A stretch of 64,000 nucleotides of DNA from Salinimicrobium gaetbulicola (lineage in GTDB: Bacteria > Bacteroidota > Bacteroidia > Flavobacteriales > Flavobacteriaceae), in contig NZ_JBHTJP010000032.1 in NCBI RefSeq assembly GCF_042676025.1, positions 930,001-994,000 on the forward strand, given 5' to 3'. Numbering within the stretch: position 1 is the stretch's first letter; the number at the start of each line of letters is the position of its first letter. A program made the translations under genes and the position numbers. This document shows, piece after piece, positions 55,197 to 62,616 of the stretch. The notes beneath the pieces were generated by a model, which was not told the origin of the DNA, searched no databases, and saw only the letters and a list, made by a program, of their open reading frames with translations.

Positions 55197-55352
55197 ATGA
55201 GAGATTTAGTTTGGCTTATCATCGTTTTACTGATCATTGGATGGCTAATAGGCTATTTCGCTTTTCCTGACCTGGGAAGCCTTATCCACATTTTAATCGT
55301 GATCGCTGTTATCCTTGTCATTTATAAGCTATTAACGGGAAGAAGCCTGTAA
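55197..55352 (+). CDS. Tiny membrane protein (lmo0937/DUF5670 family)
   Basis: 51 residues: two hydrophobic helices (about 4-24 and 28-46) around FAFPDLG, with the layout WLIGYFAF...SLIHILIVIAVILVI seen in the lmo0937 family. Such proteins are widespread and often stress-induced, and their role is unknown. Too short for common ORF cut-offs. An upstream GCAGC-N7-GCTGC hairpin (about 55164-55180) lies in its leader. Confidence 0.8.
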   Translation: MRDLVWLIIVLLIIGWLIGYFAFPDLGSLIHILIVIAVILVIYKLLTGRSL

Positions 55353-55375
55353 TCATAAAAAATAGAATAAGCATG

Positions 55376-55467
55376 GGTCACCTGTCGGAGGTGCTGATGA
55401 AAATTGAAGACCTTCCTTATTTTTGGAAGGGTTAGTGATTTTCGTTTGTCGGCATCCGGAGGTGACC
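55376..55467 (+). ncRNA. Candidate structured leader RNA upstream of the SDR gene
   Basis: The ends GGTCACCT (55376) and AGGTGACC (55460-55467) pair perfectly. An inner CCTTCC-TTATTTTT-GGAAGG hairpin (55411-55430) and partial AAAAT/ATTTT pairing sit between. Together they form a long imperfect stem of about 92 nt ending 34 bp before the SDR ATG, followed by TTATTTGTTATTTT. It may be a leader, an attenuator or an inverted repeat. Function is not known. Confidence 0.4.
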
Positions 55468-55501
55468 TTATTTGTTATTTTCTAAATAAAAATAAGCGAG
55501 C

Positions 55502-56260
55502 ATGTGGAATTTAAAAGGACAAACGGCCGTCATAACCGGCGGCACTAAAGGAATAGGAAAGGCTACCGTACTGGAATTTCTGGAACTGGGCGCGGAAGTA
55601 CTTTTCACCGCCCGTAGCGGGGAAGACATCATAAAACTGGAAGATGAACTGCTGGCCAAAGGTTATAAGGTCAAAGGAATGGTCGCCGATGTTACCATTC
55701 CTGAGGACAGACAGAAAATACTTTCATACGTCGAGAACAACTGGAAAGCCCTTACTATCCTGGTTAATAATGCAGGTACCAACATCCGTAAAAAAGCGGT
55801 CGAGTACTCTGAGGAGGAATACCGAAAAGTACTGGAAATAAATATGTTCTCCCCCTTCGCTTTAAGCAGACACCTGTATCCGCAGTTAAAAAAGGCACAC
55901 CGGGCGAAGGTGATCAATATTGCTTCCTCAGCGGCGACCCAGGATGTGAGTTCAGGCACCCCCTATGCGATGTCAAAAGCCGCTTTATTGCAACAAACCC
56001 GAAGCCTCGCTGTGGAATGGGCCGAAGAGAACATTCGCGTCAACGCGGTATCTCCCTGGTATACCCATACACCGTTAACAGATAGTGTACTGAGTCAGAA
56101 GGACCGTATGCGCAACATTCTGGACAGGACTCCCCTGAACAGGGTTGCCCAGCCGGAAGAAATGGCCGCGGTGATCGCTTTTCTGGCGATGGATAAATCG
56201 TCCTACATCACCGGGCAGAACATCGTTGTGGACGGCGGGATGAGCGTGAAGGCGTTGTAA
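55502..56260 (+). CDS. SDR-family oxidoreductase (tropinone-reductase-like)
   Basis: 252 residues, classical short-chain dehydrogenase/reductase. Cofactor motif TGGTKGIGKA (12-21), NNAG in ILVNNAGTNIRKK, catalytic Ser and YxxxK in YAMSKAALLQQ, C-terminal ITGQNIVVDGGMSVKAL. NAD(P)-dependent. The tropinone-reductase-like label follows the NIRKKAVEYSEEEY region and is tentative. Substrate unknown, no pathway neighbours. The stop is embedded in a GTGATGCTGTGACC-type repeat. Confidence 0.92.
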   Translation: MWNLKGQTAVITGGTKGIGKATVLEFLELGAEVLFTARSGEDIIKLEDELLAKGYKVKGMVADVTIPEDRQKILSYVENNWKALTILVNNAGTNIRKKAVEYSEEEYRKVLEINMFSPFALSRHLYPQLKKAHRAKVINIASSAATQDVSSGTPYAMSKAALLQQTRSLAVEWAEENIRVNAVSPWYTHTPLTDSVLSQKDRMRNILDRTPLNRVAQPEEMAAVIAFLAMDKSSYITGQNIVVDGGMSVKAL

Positions 56261-56865
56261 CGGAGTGATGCTGTGACCGGGCTATGTTATTAGCTGTTTA
56301 TAAAAGAATGTCACACTGAGCCCGACCGAAAGGAGGATCAGTCGAAGTGCTTTTAACGGTTTGCGGTTCTCAGTTCTCAGTTTTGGGTTCTTTTCGAAGT
56401 TTTGATCATTCTTTTAGATTATTTTTTTTTTGCTAAACAGCTTTCACTTATTGAGAGAATCAAAATTGGATTTCTCTATCCACTGACCACTGTGCACTAT
56501 TCACCGGAGCGGAATGTCACACTGAGCCCGACCGAAGGGAGGATCAGTCGAAGTGCTTTGGTTTTTAACTCAATTGTCATCCCTAAAGCACATATAATGC
56601 GAGAAGGATCTTGAATATGCACACCAGGGGTCATCTCTTTTTTCGTTTCATCCCTGCCCTAAAGGGAGCCGAAAAAAGTTAAGTATTCACCAAAACCGAG
56701 AACGGAAAACCGTGAACTGAGAACTGTTCCAAAGAGATTTCTCAGTCGTTCCTCCTTCAAAATGACAAAAACCCGCAATTCGTAATCTGCAACCCATATC
56801 CCACAACCCGCAACATCGGCAACCGGAAAGAAATTACTATTTTAGTCTCCTAAACTTCCAACCAA
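56261..56865. repeat. Gene-free repeat-rich stretch
   Basis: No convincing gene. It contains two GTCACACTGAGCCCGACCGA...GTCGAAGTGC elements (56309-56354 and 56515-56557), a hairpin with a CCCTAAAGGG tip (56637-56679), a TTTCTCAGTCGTTCC...AATGACA element (about 56738-56769) and AACCGAGAACGGAAAACCG-type words. ORFs across it have no recognisable features. Confidence 0.75.
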
Positions 56866-57546
56866 ATGAAAAACCTATACATCTTTCTGGCTGCTGTTAT
56901 AATTGTCGCTTGTACCAGCTGCAAAAACGAAACAAATAATGATCCGGCAACAGCAGATCCTGAAAAAACGATCGTTGAGAAGATCGCTGCAGCCAACGGA
57001 CTGGAGAACTTCGATAACGTCCAGGAATTGAAATACACTTTCAACGTTAAAGTGAATGACAGTCTGCGCACCAGCCGGGCGTGGACATGGGAACCAAAGA
57101 CAAATAGGGTGACCCTCACTACGAAAGATTCTACTGTTGCTTATGACCACAAAACTGAAGCAGCGAATCACGAATGGGTGGATCAGCGATTTATAAATGA
57201 CCAGTACTGGCTTTTGTTTCCTTTTCACCTGGTGTGGGATAAAATGGAATGGAAACATGAGGAAAAAGCGATAGCACCAATCAGCGGAGAGGAGATGCAA
57301 AGCATGACTATAACTTACCCTTCTGACATAGGCTACACACCGGGAGACGTTTACGAAGTATTCTTTGACGACAACTTCATGATACAGGAATGGATCTACA
57401 GATCGGGAGGCAATCCCGAAAATGCCTTCCCCGCCACCTGGGAAGATTATAAAGATTTTGGAGGCATCAAGATCGCTACCAGGCACACGAGTAAGGACGG
57501 GAGTTTTGTATTATTCTTTGACGGGATCGAGGTTGTGAGGGAGTGA
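56866..57546 (+). CDS. DUF6503-like lipoprotein
   Basis: 226 residues with lipobox (TSCK, Cys19 region) and a LolA-like/outer-membrane-lipoprotein beta fold: EKIAAANGLENFDNVQELKYTFNVKVNDS, VTLTTKDSTVAYDHK, WLLFPFHLVWDKM, YEVFFDDNFMIQEW, WEDYKDFGGIKIATRHTS. The pattern is the DUF6503 family of Bacteroidota. Unknown function, outer membrane or periplasm. Flanked on both sides by repeat-rich gaps. Its TGA stop lies within a GTGATGTTGTGA repeat. Confidence 0.8.
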   Translation: MKNLYIFLAAVIIVACTSCKNETNNDPATADPEKTIVEKIAAANGLENFDNVQELKYTFNVKVNDSLRTSRAWTWEPKTNRVTLTTKDSTVAYDHKTEAANHEWVDQRFINDQYWLLFPFHLVWDKMEWKHEEKAIAPISGEEMQSMTITYPSDIGYTPGDVYEVFFDDNFMIQEWIYRSGGNPENAFPATWEDYKDFGGIKIATRHTSKDGSFVLFFDGIEVVRE

Positions 57547-58643
57547 TGTTGTGAAGGTGTGACGCAGTAAAACTGTTAAGAAGTATCTTTTAATCAAGGT
57601 AAGGAAAAACTGATTCTCACCCTTTAGGGCGGGGAAAAAGAATTAGTTTTTCCGTTAAAATCACTTCTTTTCATTCATCATTTCCCCTACCCTCAAGAGC
57701 TACCTGAAATACAGGTGAATTGAAGAAGTTACAGAGAAAAATCATTTCCCTTTTCCGGTTTGCCCCTACCCTAAAGGGAGCCGGAAAAAGTTTATAGTAC
57801 TAAAGAGAAGAGAGTACTAATCTTAAGCGATTCCGTAGTCGTTCGTCACTTCTTGAAATCAAACCACAAACCGGAAAAAAACGAAAAATTAAAAATTCCT
57901 TAGTAAGGACTTCGACTATTCGGCTCTGCCTGCCTATTGGCAAGCAGACCGGCTCAGTCTGACAGTCGTTAATTAAAACTTGACCACAGGAAACCGGAAC
58001 CCAGAAAACTAAAACAATACGCTAACAATATTATAATCTCAAATGTCACACTGAGCCCGACCGCAGGGAGGAAAAGTCGAAGTGCTTATAGAGGCTGTAC
58101 TCTTTTTCCGGTTTGCCCCTCACCCTAAAGGGAGCCGGAAAAAGTTTATACTCCTAAAAAAAGAATGGCTCTCAAGAGATTTCTCAGTCGTTCCTCCTTC
58201 GAAATGACACCCCAACACTATCCAACCTGAATAAGATCCAATTACAATTATCATCTCAAATGTCACACTGAGCCCGACCGCAGGGAGGAAAAGTCGAAGT
58301 GCTTATAGAGGCTGTACTCTTTTTCCGTTTTACCCCTACCCTAAAGGGAGCCGGAAAAAGTTTATACTCCTAAAAAAAAGAATGGCTCTCAAGAGATTTC
58401 TCAGTCGTTCCTCCTTCGAAATGACACCCCAACACTATCCAACCTGAATAAGATCCAATTACAATTATCATCTCAACTGTCACACTGAGCCCGACCGCAG
58501 GGAGGAAAAGTCGAAGTGCTTATGGAACCCTTAGAGATACATAACTAAAACAGGGACCTCAACCTACAACCGGAAACCGACAACTGACAACCGATCTCCC
58601 CAATTAACCTCACTTCGGTTATCCATTTTTCATCGCAATTCCT
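57547..58643. repeat. 1.1 kb gene-free repeat cluster
   Basis: No gene. It contains four CCCTAAAGGG-type hairpins (57603-57653, 57750-57790, 58102-58144, 58319-58360), three GTCACACTGAGCCCGACCGC elements (58044, 58261, 58478), TTTCTCAGTCGTTCCTCC...AATGACA elements (for example 58174-58208, 58393-58427) and AACCGGAAACCGACAACTG words at the right end (58560-58596). An imperfect TGCCTGCC/GGCAAGCAG hairpin lies at about 57925-57950. Confidence 0.8.
58044..58520 (+). repeat. 217-bp tandem duplication with partial third copy
   Basis: The segment starting TGTCACACTGAGCCCGACC at 58044 recurs at 58261 and 58478, both at a 217-bp spacing. The first two copies are almost identical over the whole unit, and the third stops after the GTCGAAGTGCTTAT element. 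Confidence 0.93.
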
Positions 58644-58651
58644 TATTTTTG
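58644..58651 (+). promoter_or_regulatory. upxY -7 element TATTTTTG
   Basis: TAnnTTTG match 54 bp before the NusG-like gene. No TTG at standard -33 spacing. Confidence 0.5.
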
Positions 58652-58704
58652 CAAGGGAAAGGAATCCCCTTCTTTCTTCCCCAGCCTACTGTTTAAAGGA
58701 GATT

Positions 58705-59205
58705 ATGCAAAACGGAAAAGAACTTTCTAAGAATTGGTATGCGATCTACACCAAGCCTCGCTGGGAAAAGAAGGTCGCTAAGCAGCTGGAAGAGATCGGG
58801 ATAGAAACTTATTGTCCTACCGTGACAGAAGTACGGCAGTGGAGCGACCGCAAGAAGAAGGTCACTACTCCCCTTTTCAAATCCTACGTTTTTGTGCATT
58901 TAACCGAAAAGGAACGCGCCCTTGTTTTTGACGTGCCCGGAGTCGTACAATACATTTTCTGGCTGGGAAAACCGGCAATTATCAGAGATCGGGAAATCGA
59001 GACCATCAAGCTGTGGCTGGAGGACGGCCGTGCAGAGCATGTGGAAATTGGGCACCTTACTCCCGGTGACAAGATCACCATAGCCGGTGGAAGCTTTAAA
59101 GGACAGGACGCTATCATTGAAAAAGTGGGCAAAAAACGCCTCCGACTCGTACTTAAAAGCCTGGATTGCGTAGTGAATGTAAAGGTGGCTGAAGCATTAG
59201 AATAG
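58705..59205 (+). CDS. UpxY-type transcription antiterminator (NusG paralogue)
   Basis: 166 residues. NusG N-terminal domain (about 8-105: WYAIYTKPRWEKKVAKQLEEIGIETYCP, KSYVFVHLTEKERALVFDVPGVVQYIFWLGKPAII), then a KOW/SH3 domain (about 113-145, HLTPGDKITIAGGSFKGQDAIIEKVG). Specialised NusG paralogues of the RfaH/LoaP/UpxY group bind RNA polymerase and let it read through long exopolysaccharide operons. It stands directly before wzc, the usual UpxY position. Candidate target elements lie at 59838 and 62593. Confidence 0.92.
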   Translation: MQNGKELSKNWYAIYTKPRWEKKVAKQLEEIGIETYCPTVTEVRQWSDRKKKVTTPLFKSYVFVHLTEKERALVFDVPGVVQYIFWLGKPAIIRDREIETIKLWLEDGRAEHVEIGHLTPGDKITIAGGSFKGQDAIIEKVGKKRLRLVLKSLDCVVNVKVAEALE

Positions 59206-59432
59206 ACGAAAGTCTTTAGTCGGGAGGCGGGAGTTCAGAGTTCAGAGTTTAAGATTCAAGGTTGTTGAGTTGTTAATTGATAATTGTTTACTGTTCATTG
59301 TCCCTCGTCTTTGCGAGCGACGAAACGTCTCGCTCTAAAAAAACAAAACCCACTTCAAGCGAAGCAATCTTATGTTTGGGCGAAAGTCTTTAGTCGGGAG
59401 GCTTTTTAGACGAAAGTCTTTAGTCGGGAGGC
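59205..59432 (+). repeat. Three copies of a GACGAAAGTCTTTAGTCGGG repeat
   Basis: Copies at 59205-59228, 59381-59402 and 59409-59432 share GAAAGTCTTTAGTCGGGAGG. The first begins on the last base of the upxY stop codon. Between them lie a TTGATAATTGTTTACTGTTC word (repeated at about 59483) and a CGTCTTTGCGAGCGACGAA...GAAGCAATC element (about 59309-59370). The 59206-59640 stretch holds no gene. Confidence 0.85.
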
Positions 59433-59533
59433 GAAAGTTCAATGTACTGAGTTGGGAGTGCAGAGTGCAGAGTTAAGGTTCATTGATAATTGTTTACTGT
59501 TCATTGTTCCAACCATTCCCGTCAGTTCGAGTG

Positions 59534-59551
59534 TCCCGATAGCTATCGGGA
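59534..59551. repeat. 18-bp palindrome TCCCGATAGCTATCGGGA
   Basis: Perfect palindrome inside a longer CAGTTCGAGTG...TATCGAGAAC word. Such sequences are dispersed in many Bacteroidota genomes (recalled, not checked). Confidence 0.8.
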
Positions 59552-59664
59552 TGTATCGAGAACAACCACTCCCCAATCAACCATTCTCCAATTAACCATT
59601 CCCAATTAACCAACACTTCCTTTAACATTTCATTATTAAAATATACTTCAAAAATTAGTCTGTT

Positions 59665-59680
59665 TTACGGAAAACCGTAA
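59665..59680. promoter_or_regulatory. Operator-like palindrome TTACGG-AAAA-CCGTAA
   Basis: Perfect 6-4-6 inverted repeat that directly abuts the -33 TTG of the first wzc promoter (59681). Position fits an activator or repressor site. Confidence 0.5.
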
Positions 59681-59710
59681 TTGAATCACCTCCATTTCAT
59701 ATTATATTTG
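59681..59710 (+). promoter_or_regulatory. wzc promoter P1 (TTG-N19-TATATTTG)
   Basis: TTG 59681-59683 and TATATTTG 59703-59710 with a 19-bp spacer, a textbook Bacteroidota promoter. Confidence 0.75.
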
Positions 59711-59724
59711 CACTCCCAATTTAT

Positions 59725-59745
59725 TTTGTTAAAATCTTTAACAAA
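59725..59745. promoter_or_regulatory. Palindrome TTTGTTAAA-ATC-TTTAACAAA
   Basis: 9-3-9 perfect inverted repeat between promoters P1 and P2, just after the expected P1 start point. Candidate operator. Confidence 0.5.
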
Positions 59746-59750
59746 TAAGC

Positions 59751-59781
59751 TTGCCTAAAAACCTATCAGACAATATATTTG
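59751..59781 (+). promoter_or_regulatory. wzc promoter P2 (TTG-N20-TATATTTG)
   Basis: TTG 59751-59753 and TATATTTG 59774-59781. The block ACAATATATTTGC is identical in the promoter of the downstream dehydrogenase gene (62511-62524). Confidence 0.75.
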
Positions 59782-59837
59782 CGCGGTTTCCCGGCAGATT
59801 TTTTTGGTCAGTTTTTGATCTATATAACCCCTTCCGG

Positions 59838-59861
59838 GGGACTTAGAACGGCGAAGCCGTA
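59838..59861 (+). promoter_or_regulatory. Conserved EPS leader element, copy 1
   Basis: 24-bp element starting GGGACTTAGAACGG and ending in the mini-hairpin ACGGC-GAA-GCCGT. It is 23/24 identical to 62593-62616 and lies 57 bp below the P2 -7 element in the untranslated leader of wzc. Candidate recruitment or pause site for the UpxY protein encoded just upstream. Confidence 0.65.
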
Positions 59862-59923
59862 TCAAAATCGTAGCAGTCAAACACGCTTCGGAATAACACC
59901 ACCAAAAAAATCATTATTCAAGA

Positions 59924-62323
59924 ATGGCACAACACTACCCTACCTCTGTGCAGGAAGACGAGATGAACCTTCAGGAAGAACTTCAGAAACACCTCCGCTA
60001 CTGGCCCTGGTTCCTGGCTTGCATACTTACGGCTCTGGCAATTTGCTTTGTCCTGCTTAAGTTCATGACCCCGGTTTATCCTACAACAGCCACCATCCTG
60101 ATAAAAGAAGGTGAAAAGAATCCGGCAAGCGGCATCGAAGCCTTTACAGAACTCGGATTATTGGGCGGAATGAACACCAACAGTATTGAGAACGAGATCG
60201 GGATCCTGAGATCGTACCGACTTATGGAAAGTGTAATCAAAGAACTCAACCTGCACGTGCGCTATTTTGAAAGCGGACTCTTCCAAAACAGGGAATTATA
60301 CAGCAACAGCCCTGTTACCGCACAGGTTCTGAACATTAATAAGAGCAAGTTTTCACAGCTGGAAGAAGCTTCAGAAAGTAGCTTCAGAATAGAATTTAAA
60401 GATGACCGTTCGCTAGAAGTCTTCAGACTTTCAGACGAGAAGAGATACAAGACAGGATTCAATGAACCTGTAGATCTCGGTTTTGCGATGGTAAGCTTCC
60501 GCAGGAATGAAACAGTTTTTGAAGTACAGGAACTTGAGGGACCCTTAATGGTCAGCATTAACCTGCCCGAAAAAGTAGCTGACATTTATCAGGAGAAACT
60601 CAGCATACAATTAATCGAAAAGAATGCGAGTCTTATCGAGCTGCAGCTTCAAGATCCGGTACGGGAAAAGGCAAGGGATATTTTGGATCAACTGGTGCGC
60701 GCATACAACCGGGAAGCCATTGAGGACAAGAATATTCTGGCGCTGAACACGGCCGATTTCATCAATGAAAGATTAAGCATCATCAATGAGGAGCTGGCCA
60801 GTGTGGAAACAGGCAAGGTGGAGTTTAAAGAAAACAACGGACTCACCGACCTGCAGGCTGAATCCCAGTTGTTCATGACCAGCGCTACCGAGAACAAAAA
60901 ACGTCAGCAGGAACTGGCTACCCAGATAGAACTGGCAGATGCCATTCTCGAGTTCATGCAGACAGGCTCCTCCTCGGGGCTGCTTCCCGCCAACCTGGGG
61001 ATCGATGAAAATATGGTCAATGAGGAGATCAACGGGTATAATGAATTGATCCTGGAGCGAAACCGCATCCTGAAAGGTTCTACCGAAAAGAACCCGGTGA
61101 TCATCACCCTGAACGAACAGATCGATGAGCTGAAGGCGAATATCTTTCACAGCCTTACCCGCCTGCGCTCCAACCTGAAAATAGCACAGGATAACCTCAA
61201 CCGGGAGACTGCTGTAATAGGATCGAAGATAGCCGCGGTTCCTGTCAAGGAGATGGAATATCGAAATATTGAGCGACAACAACAGATCAAGGAGAGCCTA
61301 TACCTGTTCTTGCTTCAGAAGCGAGAAGAAAACTCACTTTCGCTGGCCGCCACTGCCCCGAAGGCAAAGATCGTAGATCATGCCCGCAGTTCGGACATTC
61401 CGGTTTCCCCAAAACCGAAGATCATGTTCCTGGCAGCCCTTATCCTGGGAATGCTCGTTCCCTTTTTGGTGATCTACCTAAAGAACTTGCTCAATAATAA
61501 AGTGCGTTCCCGTCACGACCTGGAAGCACATCTGAAAAACTTCCCGATCATCGGGGAACTCCCAAAAATAAACAAAGGCAACCCTGAGCTCATACAACAG
61601 AATGACCGTTCTATGCTGGCGGAAGCCTTCAGGATCTTACAGCATAATTTACAATACCTGCTGGTAAAGACCACCAGCAAGAATAATGGCAGCTGTATAA
61701 TGGTTACTTCCAGCATTAAAGGAGAAGGTAAGACCTTCACCTCCTTTAACCTGGGAATTACACTGGCCCATTCCGGAAAAAAAGTGATCCTGTTGGGAGC
61801 CGACCTTAGAAATCCGCAATTGCAACGTTTCATTCCTGAGAGTGCAGGACACAGAGGGATCAGTGATTTCCTGGTAGATCCTGATCTGGATCTCGAAGAA
61901 CTGATCAGGCCGTCAGGACAGCACGAAAGATTTGACGTCATGGCTTCGGGGAGCATTCCCCCGAACCCTACCGAATTACTAAGTCGGCCGGCTTTGAAAA
62001 CCCTCATAGAAAAACTTGAAGACCTGTATGATTACGTGATCATCGATTCGGCACCTACCATGCCGGTAGTGGATTCCTTCCTGATCACCGGGCATGTGGA
62101 CCTGAATCTATATGTGGTACGTACCAATTACACTGACAGGAAACTACTGGATTTCGTAGCCCACGCTAAAGAAGAAGGTAAAATAGAGAACATCGGGATC
62201 ATCCTGAACGACCTGGATTCCTCAGAATTCGGGTACGGAAATAAATACGGATACACCTATGGGGAGGAAACAGTTCCACTTTGGAAGAGAATAACGAGGA
62301 GAGCAGCCTTTTGGAGTCTGTGA
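59924..62323 (+). CDS. wzc: Polysaccharide co-polymerase / tyrosine autokinase (Wzc type)
   Basis: 799-residue inner-membrane protein that controls polysaccharide chain length and export. Cytoplasmic start, membrane helix 1 (about 27-45), long periplasmic Wzz domain with coiled coil (about 270-480), membrane helix 2 (about 497-517), then a BY-kinase domain with Walker A SSIKGEGKT (about 595-603), Walker A' (ILLGADLRNP) and DSAPTMP. A tyrosine cluster (GYGNKYGYTYG) near the C-terminus is the usual autophosphorylation site. No wza exporter gene precedes it here. Confidence 0.95.
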   Translation: MAQHYPTSVQEDEMNLQEELQKHLRYWPWFLACILTALAICFVLLKFMTPVYPTTATILIKEGEKNPASGIEAFTELGLLGGMNTNSIENEIGILRSYRLMESVIKELNLHVRYFESGLFQNRELYSNSPVTAQVLNINKSKFSQLEEASESSFRIEFKDDRSLEVFRLSDEKRYKTGFNEPVDLGFAMVSFRRNETVFEVQELEGPLMVSINLPEKVADIYQEKLSIQLIEKNASLIELQLQDPVREKARDILDQLVRAYNREAIEDKNILALNTADFINERLSIINEELASVETGKVEFKENNGLTDLQAESQLFMTSATENKKRQQELATQIELADAILEFMQTGSSSGLLPANLGIDENMVNEEINGYNELILERNRILKGSTEKNPVIITLNEQIDELKANIFHSLTRLRSNLKIAQDNLNRETAVIGSKIAAVPVKEMEYRNIERQQQIKESLYLFLLQKREENSLSLAATAPKAKIVDHARSSDIPVSPKPKIMFLAALILGMLVPFLVIYLKNLLNNKVRSRHDLEAHLKNFPIIGELPKINKGNPELIQQNDRSMLAEAFRILQHNLQYLLVKTTSKNNGSCIMVTSSIKGEGKTFTSFNLGITLAHSGKKVILLGADLRNPQLQRFIPESAGHRGISDFLVDPDLDLEELIRPSGQHERFDVMASGSIPPNPTELLSRPALKTLIEKLEDLYDYVIIDSAPTMPVVDSFLITGHVDLNLYVVRTNYTDRKLLDFVAHAKEEGKIENIGIILNDLDSSEFGYGNKYGYTYGEETVPLWKRITRRAAFWSL

Positions 62324-62491
62324 TGAAGTGACCTTGTGATGGAGTGATGATGTAACCATTCCCAGATCACCAGATCACCAGTTCTCCAAAGTTAATTGCC
62401 CACATCACAGCTTTACAGCATCACAACTTTACAGCTTGACCACATCACTCAACATTGTTAATAACTTCAACGCCTTTTTAACGCTTGTAAT
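62324..62491. repeat. Gene-free degenerate repeat stretch
   Basis: The wzc TGA stop is part of a GTGATGAAGTGACCTTGTGA array that continues to about 62353. CCAGATCACCAGATCACCAG and CAGCTTTACAGCATCACAAC tracts follow. No coding potential was recognised. Confidence 0.7.
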
Positions 62492-62523
62492 TTGTGTTAA
62501 AGAATTGTGAAACAATATATTTG
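62492..62523 (+). promoter_or_regulatory. Promoter of the nucleotide-sugar dehydrogenase operon
   Basis: TTG 62492-62494, 21-bp spacer, TATATTTG 62516-62523. It shares ACAATATATTTGC with wzc P2. Imperfect TTTAAC/GTTAAA repeats (62477-62501) overlap the -33. Confidence 0.65.
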
Positions 62524-62592
62524 CATTTCCTTTCAAAAAAAGCATCTGTTCATCGGGTTTTTTGAACCTTTTGCCGACCGATTTCCAGAAAT

Positions 62593-62616
62593 GGGACTTG
62601 GAACGGCGAAGCCGTA
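62593..62616 (+). promoter_or_regulatory. Conserved EPS leader element, copy 2
   Basis: Same 24-bp element as 59838-59861 with one A/G difference, 70 bp below the -7 element. It is immediately followed by a second hairpin, ACCTGCC-GCA-GGCAGGT (62616-62632). The remaining leader to 62859 has AACCAATTACCAATCCC-type low-complexity words and no gene. Confidence 0.65.

Noticed and set aside
56875..57486. Minus-strand ORF of 203 codons
   Set aside because: Antisense to the DUF6503 lipoprotein, which has a clear lipobox. Cys/Phe-rich shadow translation.
59838..59861. Enteric JUMPstart/ops core GGCGGTAGC
   Set aside because: The exact core is not present in either leader. Only the functional analogy (hairpin, NusG paralogue nearby) is kept.
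59779..60060. ORF of 93 codons ahead of wzc
   Set aside because: Out of frame with wzc, overlaps its 5' end and covers the leader element. No protein features.
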